Below are positions 1 to 7,991 of a stretch of DNA of 24,578 nucleotides, one piece after another; position 1 is the first letter of the stretch, and the number at the start of each line of letters is the position of its first letter. The notes beneath the pieces are model-generated. The model ran no database searches, was not told where the DNA came from, and saw only the letters and a list, made by a program, of their open reading frames with translations. A program made the position numbers and the translations under genes. Source of the DNA: Prevotella sp. (GTDB lineage: Bacteria > Bacteroidota > Bacteroidia > Bacteroidales > Bacteroidaceae); the NCBI GenBank assembly GCA_016291915.1, contig JAEEZP010000206.1, positions 1-24,578 on the forward strand, written 5' to 3'.

Positions 1-1280
1 AGTTGGTGGATGTGAACTGTAAGAATAAGTTTGAGGAGAATATCGCCAACAGTGACCTGCACATGCGCGTCAATACCAAGGGCTATTCAGCAGCCAGTTT
101 TACGACATCCGCCATCGATACACTGATCCGTCGTGGTGAGGAAGAGGCAATGCGTCATTGGGATGAGTTGATGGCGCTGAAGAAGGAGATCGGCATCGAT
201 GACTCCTTTACTCCGAGAAAACAGATACCGCCAAGACCTGCACAAGAGAAGTATAATACATACCAAGGAAGAAATCTCGTGGGAGGACTGGCTGTTCGCT
301 TCGATACGGAGGAGCGTGTGGCTATGCAGGCGAATGTGCAGGTGCCACTGAAGACGAAGATGCCAACGAATGTTGAGGCGACGCTGCGACTGGGCAAACG
401 TATCATGGGACGTTTGGATCTTTCGCAGTTCATGGAAAATAAGATGGATGAGAACACGATTCCGATGTTCATGGGGAGATTGTCGTATATCTATCGGAGA
501 AATGAACTGAATATCTATGACCATGGAAAGAAAAACCATAATGTCACATACGACCAGCATACGGTTGACTTGGAGTTGCTGAACTTCAATGTCCGGCATT
601 TCAACGTGGAGTTTGGCGCTATCTATGACTATTATGATTTCCGTTCGATATTGGTGGCTTACAATGTAGATAATCCTGGAGAAGACCTGGAGGATACACA
701 TTTCTACAGATATTACGCCCGTGTGAACTACAACTCAGAGGATAAGTGGAATTTCCCGACACGTGGTGCAAGGTTTCAGGCACGTTATGCTTATTACTCG
801 GATAACCTCAGTGAAATAAAGGGACATGCGGGTATGAGTGCTGTCAGTGCGATGTGGCGAATGTCATTCCTCTTAGGACATAAACTGACCATTCAGCCTA
901 TGACCTATGGGCGTCTGCTCTTCGGTCCGCAACAACCTGTACCTTTGAGGAATATGATCGGTGGTGATTGGTTTGGTCATTATTCCTATCAGCAGATGCC
1001 CTTTGCGGGAGTAGGGTATATGGAGTTTACCAATTCGCACTTCATCGCCGCACAACTCCAGGCTCAGCAACAGTTGGGTAACAAACATTATATCTTGCTG
1101 AAGTTAGCAGCCGCACAGCATGCGGATAAGTTCAATAAGCTCCTGGACCAGAAAACAACCTTCGGTGTGCAGGGTGTCTATTGCTTCAACTCCCTTCTCG
1201 GACCTGTAGGAGCCGCACTAGGCTATAGTAACCTGACCAAGAGAGTAAACTTCTATGTAAACTTAGGATATGAATTCTAA
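1..1280 (+). CDS. Patatin-like phospholipase, C-terminal outer-membrane part (5' partial)
   Basis: The reading frame is open from the left edge, so the N-terminal patatin (Ser-Asp lipase) domain lies outside the window and only about 425 residues are visible. Visible residues 1-60 (with IDTLIRRGEEEAMRHWDEL) resemble the stretch that follows the patatin domain in Bacteroidetes patatin/BamA-like fusions. From about residue 95 there are alternating aromatic and polar strands, ending in the aromatic C-terminus NLGYEF, which is typical of a BamA/TamA-type beta-barrel folded by the BAM machinery. By family knowledge these proteins sit in the outer membrane and hydrolyse phospholipid acyl chains. 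The catalytic residues cannot be checked here. It converges on the GH106-like gene, with a hairpin shared between the two ends. An ordinary surface-antigen (D15) protein without a lipase domain is the alternative. Confidence 0.8.
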   Translation, partial: LVDVNCKNKFEENIANSDLHMRVNTKGYSAASFTTSAIDTLIRRGEEEAMRHWDELMALKKEIGIDDSFTPRKQIPPRPAQEKYNTYQGRNLVGGLAVRFDTEERVAMQANVQVPLKTKMPTNVEATLRLGKRIMGRLDLSQFMENKMDENTIPMFMGRLSYIYRRNELNIYDHGKKNHNVTYDQHTVDLELLNFNVRHFNVEFGAIYDYYDFRSILVAYNVDNPGEDLEDTHFYRYYARVNYNSEDKWNFPTRGARFQARYAYYSDNLSEIKGHAGMSAVSAMWRMSFLLGHKLTIQPMTYGRLLFGPQQPVPLRNMIGGDWFGHYSYQQMPFAGVGYMEFTNSHFIAAQLQAQQQLGNKHYILLKLAAAQHADKFNKLLDQKTTFGVQGVYCFNSLLGPVGAALGYSNLTKRVNFYVNLGYEF

Positions 1281-1304
1281 TCCACAGTGGGGACAATAAA
1301 TAAG

Positions 1305-1331
1305 AAGGATCAGCGATAAACGCTGATCCTT
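1305..1331. terminator. Shared bidirectional hairpin between convergent genes
   Basis: A perfect 11-bp stem (AAGGATCAGCG / CGCTGATCCTT) encloses a 5-nt loop (ATAAA). It sits 25 bp after the phospholipase stop and overlaps the last codons and the TGA stop of the minus-strand GH106-like gene. On the plus strand it is followed by TACTTTT and on the minus strand by CTTATTTATT. Both U-tracts are imperfect, so termination strength is uncertain, but position and symmetry fit a terminator serving both genes. Confidence 0.7.
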
Positions 1332-4300
1332 ACTTTTCCCAGTAACCCTGAAGGTGTCAGGCTGCTGTCTCCTGTCGCCAATGGATGTGTCTGACGGGTG
1401 AGATCCCCATTGCTCGCACCACTTGCCATCCCTACCAGACGGTTCCATAGATTATTGGCCACCTTTATCTCTAATCGGTTCTTTCCTTTTTTCAGATAAG
1501 ACGTGATATCCAAAGACCACGGAGAGCACCATACGGTACCAGCATACTGTCCGTTGATGATCACTTCCGCAACAGAACCGACGGCATCAAAACTGATATG
1601 ATAACGGTTCTTCTTATTGATACCATTCACCTTCAAGGTGTTTGTATATGACGCTGTCCCTGAGTAATAACGGATATTGGGCTTATTGCTTTTCGACCAG
1701 TCCGACAGTGTCTTCATGCGGATACGGGATGAAGGACCGCCAGCTGTCGGATCAAATGTCACTGTCCATGTTCCTTCAATGGTCTGTTCTTTTATCTTTT
1801 TATCGGTCCATAGCGGTGCTGTAGATGGGACATCACTGAAGATGATGAAGAATGACTGTCTAGGCAGCATACGGATATCCAGATTGTCGGGTAACTTATA
1901 ACGCTCACCGGTCAGAGGATCCCATATTTCTCCATTGCGATGGGGCGTGCGGAAACGGAAGACTCCCTGTATGATCCGGTCACTGTGATTGTCGAGGAAA
2001 TAGATATCTTCGTTGTCAGTGCGCCGGTGGATATAGTAGAGAGGAGCATTATCGGGTACCTCTATATCAGGATGGATACCTGCTTTTTCCAAAGCGTCTT
2101 TCAGATGTTGGCCGCTATGTGGGTCCCAGATAGCGACACCAGCCTGGCGAAAAGCCTCAACCTGACGCTGTGCCTCAGGTGTCAGCGTCTCATCGGGAGG
2201 CAATACCAGCATTTGATAACGGATACCCTCGGGTAAGACAATCTTTCCTTGTTCGGCTCTCATACGGTGTAACAGCACATCCGTGGTGAAAGCATCATAA
2301 TCGTATCCTGTCGGGATGGCTGGCAGGAGATGTCCTAATATCCTTTTAGGTACATCATTACCCAGATACAGACAGAGATCATTCACGGGTTTCCCTTGTC
2401 GTAACATCCATGATGTGCGTGCTTGGTAGTCCCAGAAAGAACGGCTCATGGGCCATAACGTATTCAGACGGTTGAGAACATATTGTCGTCCATTAGCCGT
2501 GTTAAGCATCCTACCGCTCGGATCATCCTGGTAGGCAGAGGCACATACGACAAACTCATTAATACCGAAACAGTAAGCATAATCTGCCAATGACTTGATG
2601 TCTGCAAGTGTATGCCTGTAAGTAACATCTGTAAAAGCTTCGCCAGATGCGATAGCCTTGCCGTAAACATGTGCAGCACTGGAACAGTCTTTAATGTCAT
2701 AGTTTCCTTCTGTCTGATAACCCCAGAACTCTCCCTGCGGCTTGTCAATCCATTTCTTTACTTCTATATTGTCTCCTGCCATACAGAGGGCACCACCAAT
2801 AGCCTGGGCTGTGAGTGTCAGTCTCTCTTCATGGCATAACTGGGCTATCTCACCGTAATAATTAACTGTGATGAGATCGCTGATTGTCCTTCGTAGATCA
2901 TAGAAGAACTGAGTGGCTTTGTCCGTAAGAAGACCACAAGCCATCGTGGGAAGGAACGGCTTCATGGCATATCCTCTACGGACATAGAATTGGTGTGGCA
3001 TATCGTGTGTCCAGTTCTGAGTACCGGCTTCATGACTATCCATGCAGATGCCTTCAATGGAAGCACCATGTGCACGGATACTGTCGATGACGGGCTTGGT
3101 ATATGACAGCCAATGCTGCCGTGCGCCATCCTTACTCAGCTTGTCACATTCCAGTCCGAGTGCTTCCGCACGTCCATGCTTGGTATGACCGCCGGTAGAG
3201 ACTGCGACAATACGCATGATCAGCCATTTTCCTGCCGGTGCTCCTATCCAGTTGAGGGTTCCGTCAGCACTCATCTTCTCCGTGATATCGACGAAATGGC
3301 GGGTTGACATCATCTCCGACGGAGCATAATGCGGCGTAGCATCATCGGTGATGTATTCGGAGATCAGACTGGCTTTCTCCTCCCATCTGTCAACACAGGC
3401 ACGGGCCGAGACGACAACCTCAGAGAGCTTGACCGGTTCTTTTACCGTTATGCGGAAATAACGGGCCGTGGTAGTGGGGAATGCCACAGTCTGTTGCTTG
3501 ACACCACCAAGGTTCTGATATCTAGGGTGAAGGTTACATACTTGCTTATAGTGTATGCCGTCGTCGGATGCCTCGAGGACAGCAATGTCTGGCAGCTCCT
3601 TGAATCCGCAGCCATAGAAACGGGTAGGGTCGGGTTGTGCCAGAGGACGATGGGTAGGGGGCACCTGCATGGATGAGGTGCGTGCCTTCCCTTGTGCTGT
3701 TGCCGTATAAGTAATGCTCCGCGCAGTAAAAGGATGATGGAAATCGAAGATCAAGGCAGAGTCATCCTGTCCACTGACCGTAGCTCCTGAAAGACGTGAG
3801 TCACCCAGGAGCGACTCTTGATAGGGTATGGCAAACACCGCCACATCCTCATGCCAGTTGCCATGGCAGTAGGGCAGTGGCAGTTTCGCCTGTATACCTT
3901 GTCTGGGACCCGGTGAAGAGGCGATTATATCAGTCATCGTCAGCCGTTGCATGCTATGGTCGGGTGTAATCCATTTACCTCCGGCAACATACCCGTTGCC
4001 GACATTCGCTTCAAAACTCAGTCCTAACCGTTTTGCCTCTTGAGCGGCAAAGATAAGGTGATCCCACCATGCAGCGGAGAAAACCTTATCGGCATCTTCA
4101 CCTTTACCATGTACCTGATCATAATAGACAACACCGCCGATACCTTGTTGCTTGAATGCTTCCAGATCAGCCGTGATACCTTCGTGGGAAGTCTTTGTCT
4201 CACCGAAGAACCACCAGAGTTTTGTCCGTGCGTAATCTGGAGGTGATTGGAACCAGATATGGAGTCTCTTTAATGCATCCTCTTTTTGAGTGGAAAAACT

Positions 4301-4351
4301 GTAGGGTAGGATGCTGGTTAGCAGAATGAGGGTGAGGAGTATTTTTTTCAT
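1310..4351 (-). CDS. GH106-like glycoside hydrolase (putative alpha-L-rhamnosidase)
   Basis: 1013 residues with signal peptide MKKILLTLILLTSILPYSFS, so probably periplasmic. The N-terminal barrel region has the family hallmark WWFFGETKTSHEGITADLE (about 46-64), followed by GIGGVVYY. A DSHEAGTQNWT motif at 438-448 (E441) and GEFWG near 540 resemble conserved acidic active-site segments of GH106 enzymes. The last ~110 residues form a GH2-type sugar-binding beta-sandwich (DITSYLKKGKNRLEIKVANN). The family releases alpha-L-rhamnose from pectin-type side chains. The DSHEAG and FFGE variants make this a divergent branch, so the substrate is not certain. It starts 51 bp after the histidine kinase stop with no recognisable promoter between, so it is probably co-transcribed with the two-component pair upstream. 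Confidence 0.75.
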   Translation of the reverse strand: MKKILLTLILLTSILPYSFSTQKEDALKRLHIWFQSPPDYARTKLWWFFGETKTSHEGITADLEAFKQQGIGGVVYYDQVHGKGEDADKVFSAAWWDHLIFAAQEAKRLGLSFEANVGNGYVAGGKWITPDHSMQRLTMTDIIASSPGPRQGIQAKLPLPYCHGNWHEDVAVFAIPYQESLLGDSRLSGATVSGQDDSALIFDFHHPFTARSITYTATAQGKARTSSMQVPPTHRPLAQPDPTRFYGCGFKELPDIAVLEASDDGIHYKQVCNLHPRYQNLGGVKQQTVAFPTTTARYFRITVKEPVKLSEVVVSARACVDRWEEKASLISEYITDDATPHYAPSEMMSTRHFVDITEKMSADGTLNWIGAPAGKWLIMRIVAVSTGGHTKHGRAEALGLECDKLSKDGARQHWLSYTKPVIDSIRAHGASIEGICMDSHEAGTQNWTHDMPHQFYVRRGYAMKPFLPTMACGLLTDKATQFFYDLRRTISDLITVNYYGEIAQLCHEERLTLTAQAIGGALCMAGDNIEVKKWIDKPQGEFWGYQTEGNYDIKDCSSAAHVYGKAIASGEAFTDVTYRHTLADIKSLADYAYCFGINEFVVCASAYQDDPSGRMLNTANGRQYVLNRLNTLWPMSRSFWDYQARTSWMLRQGKPVNDLCLYLGNDVPKRILGHLLPAIPTGYDYDAFTTDVLLHRMRAEQGKIVLPEGIRYQMLVLPPDETLTPEAQRQVEAFRQAGVAIWDPHSGQHLKDALEKAGIHPDIEVPDNAPLYYIHRRTDNEDIYFLDNHSDRIIQGVFRFRTPHRNGEIWDPLTGERYKLPDNLDIRMLPRQSFFIIFSDVPSTAPLWTDKKIKEQTIEGTWTVTFDPTAGGPSSRIRMKTLSDWSKSNKPNIRYYSGTASYTNTLKVNGINKKNRYHISFDAVGSVAEVIINGQYAGTVWCSPWSLDITSYLKKGKNRLEIKVANNLWNRLVGMASGASNGDLTRQTHPLATGDSSLTPSGLLGKVRISVYR

Positions 4352-4402
4352 TACAGGTAATACTTTTATTGTAATGGTGTTATGGCTTGGAAGAGATGGC
4401 TT

Positions 4403-5323
4403 CTATTTCTTTATTGTAAAATCAAAACATAAGCCTCCGTTCTTTCCGTTGTAAGCACTGATTTTTCCTCCGTGCAAAAGTACAGCATTCTTTACGATGG
4501 ATAACCCCAGTCCGGTACCTCCCATCTCTCGGCTGCGTCCCTTGTCAACCCGGTAGAAACGCTCAAAGATACGTGATAAATGTTCTGAGGGAACGCCGGC
4601 TCCGTTGTCTGTGAAAGTAAAATGCCATTTTTCCGATTGTTGTTCTGCGGAAATATCAATAGTAGTGCCAGTGCCGGCATAGTTGATCGCATTATCCATC
4701 AGGTTACGGAAGATGCTGTACAACAATTGCCAATTGCCATTGACACATATATTTTGCGGCAGGTTATTATGACAGGTCATCTGCTTGTTGGCTAAGATGT
4801 TTTCCGATTCAAAGATAATATCGGTAACCAATGCCGATATGTCAACATTCTCTTTCTGCAGCAGGTGAGAAGCATAGTCCATCTTATTAAGCGTGGAGAT
4901 GTCTTGCAACAGGGAGGAAAGCCGGCGAGCCTGAGCGTTGGTTCGTATGATAAACTGATGTTTCGTCTGCTCAGAGATGTCAGGGCTGTCGAGTATGGTG
5001 TCGGTATATCCGAGAATACTGGCAACAGGGGTCTTCAACTCATGGGCGATGTTCTGCGTCAGTTCGCGCCGCATCATATCCTGCTTCTCTTTCTGATCCC
5101 TGCTGATACGCTCATCCATACGACGGGCATAACCGTACAACAGCCATCCTAACCCAATCATGACGATGATGGAGAAAATCAGCAGATGCCAGTCGTTTGG
5201 TTCATTGAGCGGCATCTTGTTCTTTCGGTCAATGTCATCGAAGAGGATGAACGTGGCAACGTATGTGATGAATATCAACATCACACTGATCCACATCTTA
5301 CGACCTTCCGTATTTCGTTTCAT
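4403..5323 (-). CDS. Sensor histidine kinase with minimal sensor loop
   Basis: 306 residues. Two hydrophobic segments (about 11-28 and 46-64) flank a loop of only ~17 residues. A HisKA domain follows with H94 in NIAHELKTP, then a complete ATPase domain: N box NLMDNAINYA (207-216), G1 DNGAGVP (239-245), F box RIFERFYR, G2 GGTGLGL (268-274). It is therefore an intact, membrane-bound kinase without a folded periplasmic sensor domain. It may sense the membrane, a partner protein or a cytoplasmic cue. The gene starts 51 bp after the response-regulator stop, making it the obvious partner of that protein. The general layout resembles PhoR/RprX-type kinases of Bacteroidetes, but orthology cannot be decided from sequence alone. 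Confidence 0.92.
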   Translation of the reverse strand: MKRNTEGRKMWISVMLIFITYVATFILFDDIDRKNKMPLNEPNDWHLLIFSIIVMIGLGWLLYGYARRMDERISRDQKEKQDMMRRELTQNIAHELKTPVASILGYTDTILDSPDISEQTKHQFIIRTNAQARRLSSLLQDISTLNKMDYASHLLQKENVDISALVTDIIFESENILANKQMTCHNNLPQNICVNGNWQLLYSIFRNLMDNAINYAGTGTTIDISAEQQSEKWHFTFTDNGAGVPSEHLSRIFERFYRVDKGRSREMGGTGLGLSIVKNAVLLHGGKISAYNGKNGGLCFDFTIKK

Positions 5324-5374
5324 GTCACTAACAATACGTTAAACTCTTTGTTTACAGGGAGGGTAGGATAGGGG

Positions 5375-6055
5375 TTATTCAAAACAATAGCCAAATCCCT
5401 GACGGGCGACGATACACGAAGCAAATCGTCCCAGTTTCTTTCGCATGCGTGCCATATTCACATCTACAGTACGGTTGGTGACTATGACATCCTGAGGCCA
5501 TACCTTCTCTAACAGTTGCTGACGCGAGAAAACCTGCCCGGCATTACTTACCAACATAAATAACAGGCCAAACTCCGTCCTTGTCAGTGACACATCTTCA
5601 CCGTCTATCGTTACCGATTTCTGTTTCAGATTGATCGTCAGTCCTTTATAAGATATACACTCGGCATCGTCCGTTTGTTTTGTTGAGACTCTGTGAAGCA
5701 CGGCCTTTACCCTGGCGATTACCTCACGTATGGAGAATGGCTTTGTGACATAATCATCAGCACCGAGATTAAATCCCGTGAGGGTATCTTCCTCCGTATC
5801 CTTGGCGGTCAGGAAGATAATGGGGATATTAGAGGTGCGTTTATCTGTCTTGATCAGTTTTGCCATTTCGAATCCTGAGATATCCGGTAACATCACATCA
5901 AGCAACAGAAGATCGTATTGTGTAAGGTCTTTCTTCATGGCTTCACTTGTGGAATAGGCCGTATCGGTCTCATAGCCTGCTGTAGTCAGGTTATACTGAA
6001 GAATCTCACACAAATCACGTTCGTCGTCAACGACTAATATTTTCTTTATATCCAT
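5375..6055 (-). CDS. OmpR/PhoB-family response regulator
   Basis: 226 residues. The receiver domain (1-115) has acidic pocket D10/D11, phospho-acceptor D53 (LLLLDVMLPD), T83 (FLTA) and K105 (TKPF). A winged-helix DNA-binding domain (about 130-225) contains LTRTEFGLLFML and the recognition-helix region TNRTVDVNMARMRKKLG. It is a cytoplasmic transcription factor phosphorylated by a membrane kinase, almost certainly the one encoded just downstream. ATG at 6055 is the natural start: MDIKKILVVDDE begins the receiver fold directly. A promoter with both consensus boxes ends 4 nt before that ATG, so the mRNA is nearly leaderless. Target genes are not identifiable here; the GH106-like gene further along the same strand is one candidate. 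Confidence 0.93.
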   Translation of the reverse strand: MDIKKILVVDDERDLCEILQYNLTTAGYETDTAYSTSEAMKKDLTQYDLLLLDVMLPDISGFEMAKLIKTDKRTSNIPIIFLTAKDTEEDTLTGFNLGADDYVTKPFSIREVIARVKAVLHRVSTKQTDDAECISYKGLTINLKQKSVTIDGEDVSLTRTEFGLLFMLVSNAGQVFSRQQLLEKVWPQDVIVTNRTVDVNMARMRKKLGRFASCIVARQGFGYCFE

Positions 6056-6059
6056 ATTG

Positions 6060-6091
6060 CAAAGATACGAATTATCATGTAATCAGACAAA
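6060..6091 (-). promoter_or_regulatory. Bacteroidetes housekeeping promoter for the response-regulator operon
   Basis: On the minus strand a -33 box TTTG (6088-6091) is followed after exactly 20 nt by a perfect -7 box TATCTTTG (6060-6067), matching the Bacteroides consensus TTTG / TAnnTTTG. Only CAAT separates the -7 box from the ATG, so transcription should start at or within a few bases of the start codon. Confidence 0.75.
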
Positions 6092-6160
6092 TTTATCGCT
6101 CTTTTTCAGAAATATTATCTTCGTTATGGACTCTGCGCAGACCTATCCCCAGCCTTGTAG

Positions 6161-6181
6161 GGGCAGACTTCATGTCTGCCC
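6161..6181. repeat. Palindrome, part of a dispersed intergenic repeat
   Basis: An 8-bp perfect stem GGGCAGAC / GTCTGCCC has loop TTCAT. It lies nine bases before the GGTAGGG palindrome at 6190-6213, which recurs elsewhere in the window. There is no coding potential, and no U-tract that would make it a clear terminator. Confidence 0.6.
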
Positions 6182-6189
6182 GTTTATCA

Positions 6190-6213
6190 GGTAGGGATAA
6201 ACCCTACCCCTAC
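6190..6213. repeat. 24-bp dispersed repeat, copy 1
   Basis: This stretch begins with a 7-bp stem (GGTAGGG / CCCTACC, loop ATAAA) and ends CCCTAC. The same 24 bases occur in reverse complement at 17934-17957, in the other large spacer of this window. That marks it as a dispersed intergenic repeat rather than a gene-specific signal. Confidence 0.7.
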
Positions 6214-6226
6214 TCACAAACTATTA

Positions 6227-6258
6227 ACTCGTCAACTTGTCAACTCGTTTACTCGTTA
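6227..6258. repeat. 8-bp tandem repeat, four copies
   Basis: Four consecutive octamers: ACTCGTCA, ACTTGTCA, ACTCGTTT, ACTCGTTA. A weaker fifth, ACTATATC, follows. This is a simple degenerate microsatellite lying just beyond the terminator of the fructan operon. Confidence 0.6.
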
Positions 6259-6266
6259 ACTATATC

Positions 6267-6305
6267 AAAAAATCCGTGCGACCCATATTGTGAGCCACAC
6301 GGATT
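6267..6305 (-). terminator. Rho-independent terminator of the fructan operon
   Basis: Read on the minus strand, an 8-bp stem AATCCGTG / CACGGATT (6298-6305 with 6271-6278) is followed by an uninterrupted run of six T (6267-6272, overlapping the stem base). It lies 31 bp after the GH32 stop codon and closes the susC-susD-lipoprotein-GH32 transcript. Confidence 0.85.
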
Positions 6306-6336
6306 GATCTTCAAACAATCTATTAACTAAACCCTT

Positions 6337-7965
6337 TTATTTGATTTGGCTGACTGTCACATCACTGACTGAGATAGATCCGCCATAGTTGTTGATGCTC
6401 CAGCAGTTTTTCTGAATACCATAGATACGATTGGTATAGCATACATTATCATTGATATACATGACCATCACCGAGTTATCGGTAAAGATATCAATATGAT
6501 AGGTGTTGTCTGATGGACGCTCAAACCAATAACCGTCGATACCGTCGATGAATCCTTTACCTTGAGGACCCTCCTGCTCGAAGTTCACCTTACGATGGTT
6601 CTCATCTTCCGGATTGACCACTACGGTGTAGTACTTCTCAGCGTCAGATCCACGAACGAATGAGATACCGAACTTATCCCAGTTGTTGGAAGTTTTGACA
6701 GTCATGGAGATATGGTTGTGCACACCCAGACGATTGAACAACGCATAGGCGTCGTTTCCTGAAAGGACACCGTTAGAATAGCCATTACTCTGCATAACCG
6801 TTACAGTCTGACTCTTATTATATTTAGCTGCCATGGCAGGCACCTCACCTAAGGTCAGCGTACCGTTGTCATGCTGGATGATTCTGTGACATACCAGCGC
6901 ACCAGACCAGTTTGGCTCATTACCGTCACCACCACCGACATTGACATTCATCTCATCGATATTACCGCCTGAGCGGAAGGGGCACCACCCCCAGATATAA
7001 CGGTCTGTACCATTGGAGGCCGTCTTTCCTGCATAGAAAGCACGACTGTCAAGGACACCCTCATGGCCATCCTGCGGCCAGGCAGGACTGCCGCCCAAAC
7101 AAGCTTTCAGTCCTTCGTAGCTCGTGGCCATCATGTATTTCACCTTACGGCTCCACGACGTACGTACTGACTCACTATAAACCAGATACCAGTAATTGCC
7201 CATCTTGAAGATGTCGGGGCACTCCAACATACGGTCCCAGATCATAGGGAAACGGCCGGCGTGCTGCCAGGTCTTCATATCAGAAGAGGTAAACTCAGCA
7301 TATACAGGATCTCCACCGTATGACGGCTTGGTAGCGATAACCATGTGATAAAGGCCATCCTCTGCCACAAATACCTGTGGGTCACGGAAGTCAACACTGG
7401 AATAACCGAAGTCCGGTCCGTTGAGCTGCCACAGATCATCCTTCGTCCAAGTCTTGAAGTCAGGAGAAGTGGCGCGCATCACAGCCTCAGTGTATTTGCA
7501 ACGAGGATTATGTCCTGTGTAATAAATATAGTAGAGACCGTCTTTCTCATTGTAATAGCAGCAGCCTGTACCTAAAGCGGCATCCTGCTGATAATCATTC
7601 GTTCCTACAGGCAGGATTTCCCCCAGCGACTCGTAGTTACAACCATCTGAAGTCTGGACAGCCCAGATGGGGTGATAACGGAAAGCCTGATTGTTGGTGT
7701 ACTCCTGGAGGTAGAGCACCCGGAAAGCACCAGCCTTCTGATCATAGAATGGCATGGGGTCGCCTACTCGTCCGATAGCAGGTTTATAATAAGTAGAGAA
7801 TCCTGCCTCGTCAGTAGGTATGAAACGCTCGGTAGTGCTGCCCCAATCCTTGTCAGGATCGCCTACGATGTCATCATCAGAGCATGCCGTTGTTATGGTC
7901 GTGCAGAAGAGTGCGCAAACCATCACATACATATATTTTTTCATAATAGCCATATTGATATTCAT
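6337..7965 (-). CDS. GH32 surface lipoprotein, probable endo-acting fructanase (levanase/inulinase type)
   Basis: 542 residues from the first ATG. The lipoprotein signal MKKYMYVMVCALFCTTITTAC (lipobox Cys28) fits the internal ATG at 7944 equally well or better. The five-bladed propeller carries all three GH32 signatures: nucleophile D69 in GDPMPFYD, D195 in FRDP (stabilises the transition state), acid/base E248 in ECPD. The last ~150 residues form the family's C-terminal beta-sandwich. GH32 enzymes hydrolyse beta-fructosyl links. As the last gene after susC, susD and the DUF4960-type lipoprotein it occupies the place of BT1760, the surface endo-levanase of B. thetaiotaomicron. Acidic residues after the Cys (SDDD) agree with export to the cell surface. 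Levan versus inulin cannot be read from sequence; an exo-acting enzyme is the alternative. Confidence 0.85.
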   Translation of the reverse strand: MNINMAIMKKYMYVMVCALFCTTITTACSDDDIVGDPDKDWGSTTERFIPTDEAGFSTYYKPAIGRVGDPMPFYDQKAGAFRVLYLQEYTNNQAFRYHPIWAVQTSDGCNYESLGEILPVGTNDYQQDAALGTGCCYYNEKDGLYYIYYTGHNPRCKYTEAVMRATSPDFKTWTKDDLWQLNGPDFGYSSVDFRDPQVFVAEDGLYHMVIATKPSYGGDPVYAEFTSSDMKTWQHAGRFPMIWDRMLECPDIFKMGNYWYLVYSESVRTSWSRKVKYMMATSYEGLKACLGGSPAWPQDGHEGVLDSRAFYAGKTASNGTDRYIWGWCPFRSGGNIDEMNVNVGGGDGNEPNWSGALVCHRIIQHDNGTLTLGEVPAMAAKYNKSQTVTVMQSNGYSNGVLSGNDAYALFNRLGVHNHISMTVKTSNNWDKFGISFVRGSDAEKYYTVVVNPEDENHRKVNFEQEGPQGKGFIDGIDGYWFERPSDNTYHIDIFTDNSVMVMYINDNVCYTNRIYGIQKNCWSINNYGGSISVSDVTVSQIK

Positions 7966-7991
7966 ATTTTATTAACGATATAACTGTTACC

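Noticed and set aside
87..701. 204-residue minus-strand frame opposite the phospholipase gene
   Set aside because: It is antisense to a well-supported beta-barrel coding region, and its composition is that of a shadow frame.
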